From assembly GCF_041146795.1 (NCBI RefSeq), contig NC_135170.1, positions 21,508,033 through 21,572,032 on the forward strand: 64,000 nucleotides of DNA. The letters run 5' to 3'. The DNA is from Maylandia zebra. Taxonomy: Eukaryota > Chordata > Actinopteri > Cichliformes > Cichlidae. Under the pieces are notes generated by a model. It was given only the letters and a program-made list of their open reading frames with translations. It did no database searches and was not told the DNA's origin. The translations under genes were made by a program, and so were the position numbers. Below, piece by piece: positions 52,975 to 64,000 of this stretch; position 1 is the first letter of the stretch; each line of letters starts with the position of its first letter.

Positions 52975-55900
52975 TCAGTGCTTCAGTTTCTTGTTCATCC
53001 CCATGAGTCTGAAGGTCACTGCAGCGATCTTCTCATACACAACAAACATGAGTGCAGCCGTCAGTACCGTCTGTAGCAGCTTGGCCTCCAGGCCTTTGTA
53101 CAAACCGAGAGCACCGTGCTTCCTGCGATAAACACGGGTATACAACTGTGACCACTGCTACATATTCACACATGTGCTTGTTGTGAGTCGAGTGACTAGA
53201 TAGTGTAATTTTAGAGATGCTGCACTCACTTTATCCGGTCCATGAGCAGGAACAAAATGTTAGAAAGGCTCCCCATCACACCACCACCCTCGGCGTCACT
53301 TGTATACTGGCCAAACTGATGAAAAAGCATAAAACAAGTGATGCATGTGTAGTAAAGATTAAATATCATTTACCAGTCATGCATATTTGCATCGAGTGTT
53401 TGATGGTATTAACCATATAAAGATGCTCTGGTTTCTCTAAATTTTTCTATTAATACACACTCACCGGCCACTTTGTTTAAACCGGTTCATCTGCTGATCA
53501 ATAGAAATATCTAATCATCCAATCACATTGCAGCAACTCAGCTAATTTAGTGATATAGTGAAGTTGCTGCTGAGCATCAGAATGGGAAAGAAATGTGATA
53601 TAAGTGAATGTAGCTTGGTTTTTGGTAGCAGGCGTTCTTATCTACTGGGACCGGATCAGAATTTTTTTTTCCCCTAATAAAGTTTCTGAGGAGTGTACAC
53701 AAAATTAAGTCAAATTTACACAATGTTGTGTCCCAGACTCAGCCAGGAGTTCCACTTTAGTTTTTAGTTTTTGAGGAAACATCATTTTGCCCGTGTAAGA
53801 GTAATAGACTGCTTTTGGCACACATAAAATTACACAGATACAATTTGTAGTTGTTTTTGTCTGTTTACTGAATTTTCTGTCATTGCAAAAATGTTGAACT
53901 TCATCAGCCTAATCTTTGAAAAACAGAATACAGGAATAACATTTTCTGTATTAGAGTATTTACCCTCAGTATGGCCTGAACTGTCTGCAGAGGATACGTG
54001 GCAGTGGTAGCGATGGCCTTGGCAATGGCTCCAATGAGAAAAATCTTTGCTGAGGATATCTGTGGTAAAAGACGAAAGTTCACAGGTCAGGTGACTGATC
54101 GCTAGATTGGTCTAAACAGGGTCCCTCCTGATCGCAGCCCTTCAGCTATGGAACGACAGGATGCTGACTGATTAGCTTCAATAAGGCAATATTGCATACA
54201 TCACTGGTTCCCTTTAAGTCTTCTTACCTTCCTCCCTCCTCTGCCTGCCTTCCTCTTCATGGCCTCATAAATCATGAACTGCACAGCAGGGTTGAGTACG
54301 AGGACGAGAGAGGGCAAAGTGCCGTTCCACAGAGTTCCCACCCCCTCGTTGGCTATGATCTGTGAGAAAGCATCTGAAAGAGAAGCAGTGAGGTTTGACA
54401 ATCACACAGACACAAGACAAGCACGTCAGAAGTTTTGACCTGTTTAACAGATATGAAGCGCTCACCAAATATGCCTCTGTAGTGAGTCTGGTGGAGGTCC
54501 TCGTTTCTGAACTTTACCCCCTGCATCTTCAGTCGAGTGTTGACCACCCACATGGGAGTGGTCAGGATCACATTCACCACTCCTACATGAACAAGAGATA
54601 TTCAAGTTTCTTGAATCCACAAACCAGAGGATAATATCACCATCTTTTGCATACAGTCTATGGGATACATGCATGCAAACGTTTCACACACAAATCCAGG
54701 ATTCATCCATTCAATCCAGACATCTGTCACACAGTCACTCCCTCCACTTTTGAAAAGTTTGCCTTTTGTGCTACAGGCTTCTCTATTAATTGGACACCTT
54801 GCATCCATTTAAGTCTTTCAGACAATTTCCATCAGGTCAGTACTTACCTGACACAATTCCAATGAGCAAGTCTTTCCCAGGTCTGGACTGGCCTGGACCA
54901 GATGCCATCAGCTTCTTCAGTGAGTTAAACGTGTAGAAGTAGACAAAATTGGAGCAGCAAAGGCTGGAGATAACTGGGAACCAGCCTCTGTACAGTGACA
55001 GACTGGGAGAGGTAGTGATGAGGCATTTGAGTACTGTGTTTTTAGTCATGTGGTCAAAACATCATCCTAAACCATGGATTAGATTACAGCTGCAGCTACC
55101 AATTATTTTCATTAACTGTTTATATCTGTGATTACCTTGTTTTGGTTCATAACATTTGATTAAATTATAAATATGGTCAAATAAGAGTAAAACAAGGCTT
55201 AACTTGTGTAATTTCTAACCAGAAGCCTCAGTGATTTTAAATTCCAACACTATACGTACAAGCCTTCTTCCTTTGCTATCTCAGCCAGAATGACTGGAGT
55301 TGAGTTCGACTTTCTCTTCTCATCCACTGAAAAATAAACACAAATATGCCAGAAATCAGGCAATGAGTCTCTGGACAATGACTTGACACACAAAGATCAG
55401 TTTAACTGCATTATCTCAGCTTGTGGAATATAAAAGAGTGGAAGCAGAAAGGCATAACACACCTTTTTATGTCTCATATAGAGCTGAACATGAGCGTGCT
55501 TTGCAATAAAAAAAAAAAAAAGACACATGAAACAACAAACAGAAATTGATTGTTTATGAGGTAAAATAAAAACTACATTTATCAGTGCGCTACTCTTTGG
55601 GACGCAGTTACGGTTGCTCTATAATGACCCCAGCGTTAAACCTCTTTCAACTCTGCAGCTTATCAGGTGACCTCTGTCCAAGATGATAAAGCCCCCCAGC
55701 TCACCCTGGAGTCTGCTTTTGGCCGTGTCCAGAGGAAAGAAGACGGTCATAGCTGTCACACTCCCCTAAAAAGACAATGCACTGCAACATTAACATCCAT
55801 ACTGACACCTGAAAACACAACATCTAACACCATTGTTCAGCTTAAAGTGGTTTCTTCAACACCATGCATTCTGCTATTAGAAGGATAATACCCCAACCCC

Positions 55901-56012
55901 CATAAAAAACAAATAAATAAGAAACAAAGCTACTCACCATTGCACCTGCCACAGCATGAACCAGCGTCTCATAGGATAGGAGGCCGACGGCCGAGCCACC
56001 GTTGTCGGACAT
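52975..56012 (-). CDS. slc25a17: Peroxisomal solute carrier SLC25A17 (PMP34)
   Basis: Nine minus-strand exons: 56012-55938, 55765-55705, 55326-55260, 55002-54848, 54582-54466, 54373-54228, 54059-53964, 53315-53230 and 53122-52975 (951 nt, 316 residues; human 307). It is a mitochondrial-carrier-family protein of the peroxisomal membrane, exchanging CoA, FAD, NAD and related nucleotides. Text matches human PMP34 closely: [115 protein letters not shown]. The three carrier repeats are seen as PLDTAK, PMWVVN (degenerate, as in the family) and PLQTVQ. The N-terminus is ~9 residues longer than human. It is divergently placed from anks4b. Confidence 0.95.
53453..53690 (+). mobile_element. Tc1-like 5' end relic in slc25a17 intron 7
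   Basis: It starts ACACTCACCGGCCACTTTGT and continues with ATCCAATCACATTGCAGCAA and GAATGGGAAAGAAATGTGAT, the 5' terminus and leader of the same family as 748-1,645. Only about 240 bp remain. Confidence 0.75.
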
Positions 56013-57770
56013 CTCTGCAGGTTCTCCCCGGTCCAACCACACAAGCTAAACACCGGGAAGTAACTGCCGTGAACCCAATGGAAGATGTCCGGGTTTTCCG
56101 AACAGTGGAAACGTTTTAAACAATAATTATTCACAACTTCATGTTATAGGAAGCTGAAAAGCGACAAGAAACAGAAACCAAAGAAGAGAGTGAAAAACTG
56201 TCAGATTGGGTTCACTCTCTTCTGGTCGGGGGATAGTTCCTCCCAAGATGCCGCTGATTGGACAGGTTCTTCTTCTTCTTTTGTTGACTCTTCTGCCGGT
56301 TCTTTCTTCTTCTTCTGGTTTTGGTAAATCATTAACTTTAGCATAGAATTTATTAGCCACCTACTGGACTGGAAGGAGAAGTGGTGGAAAAACTATATGG
56401 GATTTTACAGCACTTATTTGCGGCAGTTCACCACAGCATGTGTGATTTTCCAGATTTTTTCTGACACACCCCCAAAGGGACAGACTTAGATATCATAATC
56501 ATCTAGATATGACAACACACGGTCTAAGAGACTTACACTAATGCTTTTTTAGTACACTTATGTAAAATACACATGCTGGACTGTATCTGGGCTTGTACGC
56601 ATACACTTCTGTTTCATGTTACTTCACATCAACAGTTTCTCCAATTCATTTCATGGAGAAATTTCTCTTTTTAACGCTAAGCTCTAAGGACGAGCTCCCA
56701 TGATGAATATAATATCTTGTAAAAAGAAAACTATCCTGCAATATTATTTTGAACCTAAACAAGTAGCAAAATTAGAACATGTGACTAATCAGCCGTTTTT
56801 TAAAAAGTAAAGAAAACAACTGAATTGCATGTTTAAAAAAATGAACGTGTACCTTGATTAAATATATCCATCTTGCTAAAACTGTTTACAAACAAAACAA
56901 TAAATGAATTTATCAAGAAAATAGATTAACACATGATTTAAATAATCACAAGCTGTTTGCAATAATTAATAATAAAAAATACTTTATTTTTCCTGTTTTT
57001 TAGTACAGTTGATACTTTAAGTATAGTGTGTTATTTTTACTTTTCCTGTAATTAATGACCCAATCAAGCATGTCTGTCAAGATTTTAACAATATCTAATT
57101 AGATTAGATGGATAAATAGATATATAAATAGAATAGAGCAATAATTTGTTAATAAAAGCTTTAATCATGTATTATACTTAAGACAGTTTTTAGGTATAAA
57201 CGCTTTAAGTTAAAAAGTTGAATGTTCCAAGTTTTAAGTTGATTCAAGGTAACAGAGGGAGTTGATGTCGCTTTTTACTCTTTTAAATACTTTTCTACAA
57301 ATTACAGAATAAAAATGCATCATAAAAACATCAGTTTACAAATGTTGATGAAGAATTTAGAGTTCTAACGAGCTAAAACCTGAAAACTAGAAATAACAGA
57401 ATGTTCCATTTTCATTTTACTGGTCATTCTAATTCACAACAATATATTATTCTTTCATAAAGATTGCTTTTGCCTTCAAACCTGTGAAGAAACAGTGATT
57501 ACAGCAGAAACTCCTGCTGTGTGTGAACACGTTTTCTGGGTGAAATCGCAGTAAGGGATTTTTTATAGTGTTGAGGAAATGGGGCAGCTCACAGCAGTGA
57601 AGCGAACTTTGCTTTTGTTTTATGGCCCCGAGCTGCTGGTGCGTTGACGCCCAGTCATCGCTTTGTTTGCTTGGGTCTGCAGTCGCTTCTGCTCATCTGA
57701 CGTTAGCCGGGGGGGGCGCAGAGAAACTTGGATTTTTATTTTTCTCCAAGCTTTTCCCTTCTTACCAGAG
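56013..57770. other. Divergent intergenic region between slc25a17 and anks4b
   Basis: The slc25a17 promoter should lie just right of 56,012. The sequence then turns AT-rich without recognisable exons. A CpG-richer stretch with GGGGGG at 57,600-57,720 precedes anks4b and is its likely promoter and 5' UTR. A CTTCTT-rich patch lies at 56,260-56,320. Confidence 0.45.
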
Positions 57771-60036
57771 ATGTCTAGGTACCACAAAGCAGCGATTGAT
57801 GGATACGTGGAACTCTTGAAGGAGGCCACGGTGAAGGACCTGAACACGCCAGATGAGGATGGCATGACTCCCACCATACTGGCTGCTTTTCATGGACATA
57901 TCAGTGCTCTTCAGCTCATATGCAGCAGAAAGTAAGTTTTCTATCGCCTGTCCTTCATCTCACATCTTACACTGAGACAAAAACGACCTGAACATATGAG
58001 TTCTCGTCAAGTGTTTTCTTCAGGCTGTGTAATTTTTCTGTCATTTCTAAAGAAAACATAAAGTTAGACATAAAATATTTTCATTTAAATACATTATATT
58101 TTATAAAACCAAATAAGATTAAGATCTACAGCGGAACCAGGAACAGTGCTCACAGAGCAAAGGTTGACCAGCATGAAATAAAGTGTGTTTTATGCTTTCT
58201 CATATGTACTTTATTTGTTTTTGGCACTTCATCTGGATTTTTTCCACAGCTATTGTTCACTCCATTTTAATGAGCTAAGACTTTATTTCCCATTAGCTGA
58301 GCCAAAAGTTTAACCAGCCCAATCCATCCCACAAAAACAAAAGAGCTGTTCATCCAGGCCGTGCCACCACCACCACCGCCACCGCCACCGCTACTCCACA
58401 TGTACCTCCGTCCCTCTTTCACTACAACCAAGACCATACAAAATCAAGACCATACAGACTTTTGAGATTCAGAGAAGTTTAGTTTTATTTTATTTATATT
58501 TCAATGGGCATAAAGCGTGTCTTGGCTACGTGGCCAGGATTATCTAAACCATTTCCTCTTTGGTCATTACGCAGCATGAACTGGGATTTATGACAAGGTG
58601 TAGCAGTCACACAGCAATCAAAACTTGACAGGGGGCAGCAGTAAAAGGACTTTAAGTCTTAATAGCTCACTAGTTAACTTCACCCATCTTTAATTTGTCA
58701 TATGCTAGATTTGGATGTGGATCTATTCTCTGTTTTAATTTAATTTCCTGGACTGATCCTGGACTGACATTTTTTTAAATGTCATTTTTTATCATTTAAT
58801 CATTTTCTCTAAACTCATGAAAAACTACTGTGCATGGAGTTTGGTATAAATCAGGAATACAGAATAGCCAAATAATGAAAATATCATCACTAATGATAAA
58901 AAAATCTTTTCTGTGTGTTCGTGTTGTACAGAGGAGATCCCAACAGGAGTGACATCTGGGGAAACACACCCCTGCACCATGCAGCAGGTAACGGCCACAT
59001 GCACATCCTCAGCTTCCTGGTCAACTTCGGCGCCAACCTTTTTGCTCTGGACAATGAATTCCACACGCCAATGGATGTCGCCGCTTCACGCGACCACATG
59101 GAGTGTGTGCGCTTCCTCGACGCTGCTGCTGCAAAGCAGACCAACCAAAATCCGAAAAAGGTCGCCAATCTGAAGAAAGAGGCAGAAAAAGAGGCAGAGA
59201 AACGCGTGAAACTCTGTGAGAAGGTGAAGAAAAAACACAAAAGCAAAATGGATAGAATGCAGCGTGGGAGCAACTCCGGCTCCTTTTCAGATGCAGGAAC
59301 AGCATCGTCACTGTCAAACGATGGCACCATCACGGGCGTCAACGAACACTTCTCCAAGCTCATCACTGACGATAAAGTTGGCTCTATTAAAGGCACACTC
59401 CTGAAGAAGTTTGGGAAGAAGGACAAAGGCACGCTGCAGAGGTCAGAAGGAAGTGGGAACGTTATCTTCCTCAAACCAGAGAGCGGATCTGAGAACCCAG
59501 ACTTTGTGGACGTCTTCAACGAGCAGGAAGAGAACATGCTAGAAGAAATGGACAGCTTCGGAGATGACGACGACGATGGAGGCCAAGTGAAACAATCCAT
59601 CTTCAATCGGCCCGGCCTTGGAGGTCTGATGTTCAGGAAGAAGATGGGGCTAGACTCTGACGACATCCCCAGCAGTGCCAATGAAAGCCTTGGTTACCTC
59701 GTTCAAAGCGAGACGTTTGAGGCAGACGAAGACACCTCTGGCTTGATGACGGGCGACAATGCACTGCCGTGGGAACAGGAAGATCTGGGACTGGATGACG
59801 ATGAAGATGAGGAAACCTCTCCTTTGGATGTGTTCCTGTCCTCTATCTCCTTGCCAGATTTTACGCCCGCATTCAACAGAGAGCACCTTGACTTGGAGGC
59901 ACTCTTGCTTTGCTCTGATGAAGACCTCAAAGGGATCCGCATCCAGCTCGGACCCAGGAAGAAGATCTTAGAAGCTGTTGCTCGCAGAAGAAAGGCGCTG
60001 GAAAATGCAGGCGTCATGAAGGACAGCTCCTTGTAA
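57771..60036 (+). CDS. anks4b: ANKS4B (Harp), ankyrin-SAM scaffold
   Basis: Two exons, 57771-57931 and 58932-60036, join in phase (1,266 nt, 421 residues; human ANKS4B 417). Ankyrin repeats occupy roughly residues 1-125 ([55 protein letters not shown]). A Lys/Glu-rich helical segment follows (about 130-170), then a central region with [15 protein letters not shown], and a SAM domain at about 350-410 ([39 protein letters not shown]). It ends DSSL, a class I PDZ ligand. ANKS4B links harmonin and MYO7B in the intermicrovillar adhesion complex of intestinal and kidney brush borders. USH1G/SANS is the close relative. The [10 protein letters not shown]-like acidic stretch, DSSL ending (SANS ends DTEL) and length favour ANKS4B. 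Confidence 0.9.
58363..58391. repeat. CCACCR/CCGCCA short tandem repeat
   Basis: A compact CCACCACC/GCCACC repeat in the intron of anks4b. Confidence 0.8.
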
Positions 60037-60653
60037 TCTGAAACAAAAACAGTTATTTATCCTCCAAATTTAAAATAAGCCTTTTGTCAGTTCAATTTCT
60101 GTATAAAACAAACATGATTCAGCAAACTAGTGAAAAATTCCAACATTTCTACAGATTGAACTTTATTGATCATATTATGACAATATGTTCCGTGTATACC
60201 TGTTATATCAAGTTAAAAGTGGCATGGCAGCATCAACCAACAATATCAACAATATCTTATACATCTGGTTTTAAAACAAGAGAAGAAAAGAATAATTATG
60301 GGAAGAAAAATAAAGAATAATAAATAATAAAGTGTTGGTATTGACCTGCTGGCTGACTTTCTCCACATATGAGGTGATATGGCACACAGATGATTTGCTT
60401 GTGCAGCTGAATGTTTTATTGTAATCATGTCGACCTCAGATAACACACCTGTTAAATAAACAAAACGTACATGATAGTCTCTCCAGTTTAATATTTCCCA
60501 ATGGGTTTTAAAATTTCCCTGACAGGAACAACAGCTGCTACGAACACAACAAAAAAGAGAGGAAAACAAGCACAGGAGCCACTAAATGACTCACAGCAAA
60601 TACAAGCAGGCAGGCTAAAACTGGTGAACTAGTAAACACAATGGAGTGACCTG
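60037..60653 (+). other. 3' UTR of anks4b and spacer
   Basis: AATAAA at 60,309-60,314, in a cluster of similar hexamers, is the likely poly(A) signal, giving a 3' UTR of about 300 nt. Nothing else recognised before the LINE tail. Confidence 0.5.
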
Positions 60654-61320
60654 AATAGAATAGAATAGAATAGAATAGAATAGAATAGAATAGTCCTTTA
60701 ATTGTCCCACAAGGGGAAATTTGGTTGTAACAGCAACACACACATACACAAAAACAAAAAAAACAACAACAAAAAAACAAACAGAAAGGACACAGGACAT
60801 TGAACAGAAACACAAACATTTTTTTTTTTACATATTTACATCATGGATAATAGTTACCAAATCAGGGTACTGTACAGTTGTTAAAATTAAAGTACAGATA
60901 AGTGGCAAACCCAGGTTGTAGTGTGCAAACAGAGCAGGATACTGCAAGATGTTTAAATAGTTAAGAATATTTAGAATAATTAGAAAAGTACAGATTGTGT
61001 ATTGCACCTGTGCATTAAAAAGTAGACATGTAACTTACAATAAGTTAGTATATATAAATTGAGAAAAAGTAATGTGCAAGTTATAAAAGTAGTATTTGTT
61101 CGGTTGATTGGTGCAAGTTACAGCGCTGATGTAAACATCTATGTTTGTTGAGAGCAGTTTTGATTGCACAGTCTGACAGCTGCAGGGAGGAAGGACCACT
61201 GGAAACGCTCCTTCTTGCATCTAAGATGCAGCAGTCTGTCACTGCTCACCAGTGAGTGTATATACAAAGAGCACCGATTAAAGTACATGAAATATTTAGG
61301 AGGAGGTGAAAAAAGGGACA
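60654..61320 (-). mobile_element. L2-like LINE, 3' fragment with (TATTC)n tail
   Basis: Read on the minus strand, the element ends AATTTCCCCTTGTGGGACAA, then TTAAAGGAC and a (TATTC)n run (60,654-60,693). This is the 3' end typical of fish L2/CR1-group LINEs, which finish in short tandem repeats. Upstream (61,220-61,140) the minus-strand frame ERFQWSFLPAAVRLCNQNCS resembles the extreme C-terminus of the family's reverse-transcriptase ORF. It is 5'-truncated, so only the last few hundred bases were inserted. Confidence 0.65.
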
Positions 61321-61559
61321 CACACACACACACACGAAAATGACGTGACATTATTCACGAGAGATGATTTTGACATGTTTCACAGATTGTAGGCCAATAA
61401 GTCATTTGCAACAGTTTGCATACACTTTTTAGAAAATACCGGAAATCATATTTTTTGGCAAACGATCAGATTTTGCAAAAAAGTAGGGAAAAATTTGTGT
61501 GTCACTCTTTGATGAACAAACAAAGCAGGAACTACATGGGGGTGAACACTCTTACGTTT
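61321..61559. other. Spacer with a short (AC)n
   Basis: (AC)n at 61,321-61,335; otherwise unassigned. Confidence 0.4.
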
Positions 61560-61687
61560 GCCGGGCGTGTGTGGGCGTGGCTTGCAGCGAGAGGCGTTTA
61601 ATGTTGCTCAGGACTGTCGGAAGCTGGTTTGGTTGGTATGTGGGAGAGCGAGTAGTCCTCCGCAGCAGTCACGACTATGTGTAACAG
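61560..61687 (+). promoter_or_regulatory. Probable promoter and 5' UTR exon of the kelch-like gene
   Basis: A GC-richer stretch ends at a donor (AACAG before GTGAGTTG at 61,688). An acceptor (TGCCTCCCAG) at 62,010 lies 12 bases before the start codon, so a non-coding first exon ending at 61,687 is likely. Its 5' end is a guess. Confidence 0.5.
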
Positions 61688-62022
61688 GTGAGTTGTTTTG
61701 GTCCCTCCGCTGCTGAGTGATTAATCTCACCTGTGTGTGGATCGCATATCTGTTCTTGAGCTGTCTGAGTAGTCTGGCTCGGCACAAAGCCGCTTCTTTT
61801 GGCCGCTGCCTCACAGCTAAGCCTCATTAGTGAGACAATCTCGGGTCCTCTCTCCCCGCCTTGCTTTGCAGCCTTCTGCGACTTACACGCATTTCACTTT
61901 CAAATGAGTGCTTTGCGAGGCTGATTTGCGTTGCCAGCTATGTCTCAACCCGTTTTCTGATTGTCTTAGTTTGCGTTCAAGAGTGCTAACTGTGATATTT
62001 TGCCTCCCAGGCTTGGGTTGCA

Positions 62023-64000
62023 ATGGCAGACATGGCTGAAATAATCTCCGTCAGCGCCGGTTTGCTCCTGCCTTCCTCTATCAACGCCACCGTTAAGGTC
62101 CAGGAGGAAGCCAGCCCGACTCCTGCCGTTGTCCCTGCTCCCCAGAACAGCGAGGACTACCTGTTTGTGGAGACCAGGCACCCCAACACAGTCCTGCAGG
62201 GCCTCAACAGCCTGCGGCTCAACAACGCCTTCTGCGATGTGACTCTGTGCTGCGGAGGACAGGAGTTCCCCTGCCACCGCATAGTGCTGGCATCTTTCAG
62301 CTCCTACTTCCAGGTAAACGCACTTTTCCTCACATGTATGTCCATACTGAAAACGACTCCACCTTTAGAATCATGTGTTTTCCTTCTCCATCCTTAGGCG
62401 ATGTTTTCCGCTGACCTCATAGAGTCCAAGCAGGAGCGTGTTGCCATCAATGGTGTTGAGCCTCAGATGATTGGCATGCTGGTGAGCTACGCCTACACAT
62501 CAGAGGTCTACATTTCCAAAGCCAACGTGCAGGTAGTGAATCTTCTCATGCCTCTTCATTGCCGTCATTCGTGAAGCGCGTGCGTGCTTAGAAAGTGATC
62601 TGTATCCAGGCGCTGCTGGCAGCAGCCAACCTGCTGGATGTGATGGCGGTCCGAGAGGCCTGCTGTCGCTTCATGGAGCGTCAGATGGACGAGATGAACT
62701 GTGTGGGTATTCACTGCTTTGCTGAGGCGCATTCCTGTAAGGTGCTGGAGAAACGCAGCATGGACTACATCCTTGAGCACTTCAGCACGGTCTGTCAGCA
62801 GGTGAGGGTGTGATGGAAACCCAGAGTAGGGAGTCGTGAAGGAGGTAATCTTGTATCACCTACTGTTAATGCAAAGCTGTGCCCTCACATAAATAATCAA
62901 ACTCTCGGCGCTTCCTGTCTTCCTCCAGGAGGAGTTTCTGTCTCTGTGTGTGGACAAGCTGACGGAAATCCTTGCCAGCGATCTCCTCAACGTGCCCAAA
63001 GAGGAGACCGTGTTTGAGGCCGCCATGCTGTGGTTGAATAAATGTTCCTCTCGCAAACAGAGCTTTGAAAAGGTGAGAGGAGAGTTATTAGCAGGTAATT
63101 TCAGGCTTATCTTTAAAAATAAAAGGGGGGGTTCATACATTTTTGTTGTTTGGTGCTATCCTGTTATCAGGGGCGCCATACTCCATGAATGAAAATCCAT
63201 GACCACAGCAGCTGCTCATGAGTACCACCCATCAGATCCCCTTCCATTTTTTGTTCCTCAAAGGTCCTGGAGCACATCCGCCTGCCTCTCATCAGCCCCT
63301 ATTACCTCCATGATGTGATTGAGTCTCTGGACGTGGTGAAGGAGAGCCAGGTCTGCCAGAGGCTCATCTCTGAGGCCAAGGACTATCTGCTGCTTAAGGA
63401 CCGGCGTGGAGAGCTCTACTGCCCGAGAGCGAGGCCTCGCAGGTCCACTGGTAAAAATAAAAAAACACTCACGTCTGAATCAAAGAGCTAATTTTTAGCT
63501 TTGCACTATTTTCTGTCAGCCTGGTGATTTGTTAGTGTGTATCTGTCTCCCCGTCCTCATACTCCGCAAGGGTTTAAGAATGCTCGGCTATTCAATGGAG
63601 AGACGATTATTTGGGTCTACTTCTATTAGAAGAAAGATTTTGGATTCCAGATTTTTAGATGTTTGCTGGTTTTCCCGGTTTGTGTTATCAAACTGTGGAC
63701 CAAACAGTTTTAGCCTAATCCAGATGCAAATCAAGAGAATAGTGGAAGTTGAATATAAAATGGTAGGCAGCTCCACGCACTCTTATGTTGTACCATACAG
63801 GCTGCTTTTTTTCTTTTACATTAACATATGTGGCTCACTCCTCTCTTCCTCTACTCCTGTTGCCACGGAAACAGGAACCGCTGAAGTGATAGTCACAGTT
63901 GGCGGGGAGGACGACAAGGTGGTGCTGCGCAGCGTCGAGAGCTTGGATCCTGTGACGAGCCAGTGGAAGAACCTGGCATGCCTGCCCTTCGCCGTGAGCA
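62023..64000 (+). CDS. Kelch-like protein (BTB-BACK-kelch), 5' part; runs off the window
   Basis: Exons are 62023-62313, 62398-62532, 62610-62801, 62929-63072, 63264-63450 and 63875 to the edge. Introns are in the expected phases. After ~45 N-terminal residues comes a BTB domain (LNNAFCDVTLCCGGQEFPCH to SEVYISKANVQALLAAANLL), then BACK (CCRFMERQMDEMNCVGIHCF through HIRLPLISPYYLHDVIESL). The first kelch blade begins at AEVIVTVGGEDD. Proteins of this design are substrate adaptors for Cullin-3 ubiquitin ligases, BTB binding CUL3 and kelch binding substrate. I could not decide which KLHL subfamily it is, so no symbol is given. Splitting of the BTB domain by an intron at residue 97 is a usable marker for assigning it. 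Confidence 0.9.

Noticed and set aside
58890-59681. 263-residue minus-strand ORF, one of the longest in the window
   Set aside because: It is the antisense shadow of anks4b exon 2; Ser/Pro/Leu-rich with no family resemblance, while the sense strand is a clear ankyrin-SAM protein.
57771-60036. USH1G/SANS identity
   Set aside because: Length, the acidic [10 protein letters not shown] stretch and the DSSL ending fit ANKS4B better.

Overview
The window is genomic DNA of a ray-finned (teleost) fish. Genes are spliced with GT-AG introns, the proteins are vertebrate orthologues, and the spaces are filled with fish-type Tc1/mariner, hAT and pogo-like elements, an L2-like LINE tail, a tRNA-derived SINE and many microsatellites. 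A percomorph such as a cichlid is plausible, but species cannot be settled by reading alone.

Layout: 1-9,370 is transposon-rich with one small gene, a smim10-like single-exon ORF (7,701-7,901, minus). 9,370-39,320 is a tandem array of Rac GTPase genes, all on the plus strand with the same six-exon structure: a canonical rac2-like gene (9,784-17,708), a broken copy (22,845-28,360), and two full-length but divergent copies (29,297-32,643 and 34,486-38,701). An orphan decayed exon 1 sits at 33,748-33,782. Copies also share 5' flanks and 3' UTR sequence, so whole gene units were duplicated. 39,320-43,500 holds nested transposons, including a solo LTR inside an old Tc1-like copy and an internally deleted element with ~290 bp inverted repeats.

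43,504-49,974 holds stk19 (minus) and dxo (plus), head to head, the same pairing known from the human MHC class III region. slc25a17 (PMP34, minus, 52,975-56,012) and anks4b (plus, 57,771-60,036) are divergent neighbours. The right edge holds the first coding exons of a BTB-BACK-kelch gene (62,023 to the end).

The most interesting system is the Rac array. The third copy is an intact 192-residue Rac whose switch I carries Glu at position 32 and Ser at 35 instead of Tyr32 and Thr35. These are the residues bacterial effectors modify on host Rho GTPases. The fourth copy (195 residues) carries A13E in the P-loop, three extra residues in the Rho insert and Ser for Cys178. All keep nucleotide-binding motifs and a CAAX box ending in Leu. 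This looks like lineage-specific diversification of a leukocyte-type Rac; whether it reflects a toxin-driven arms race is inference.
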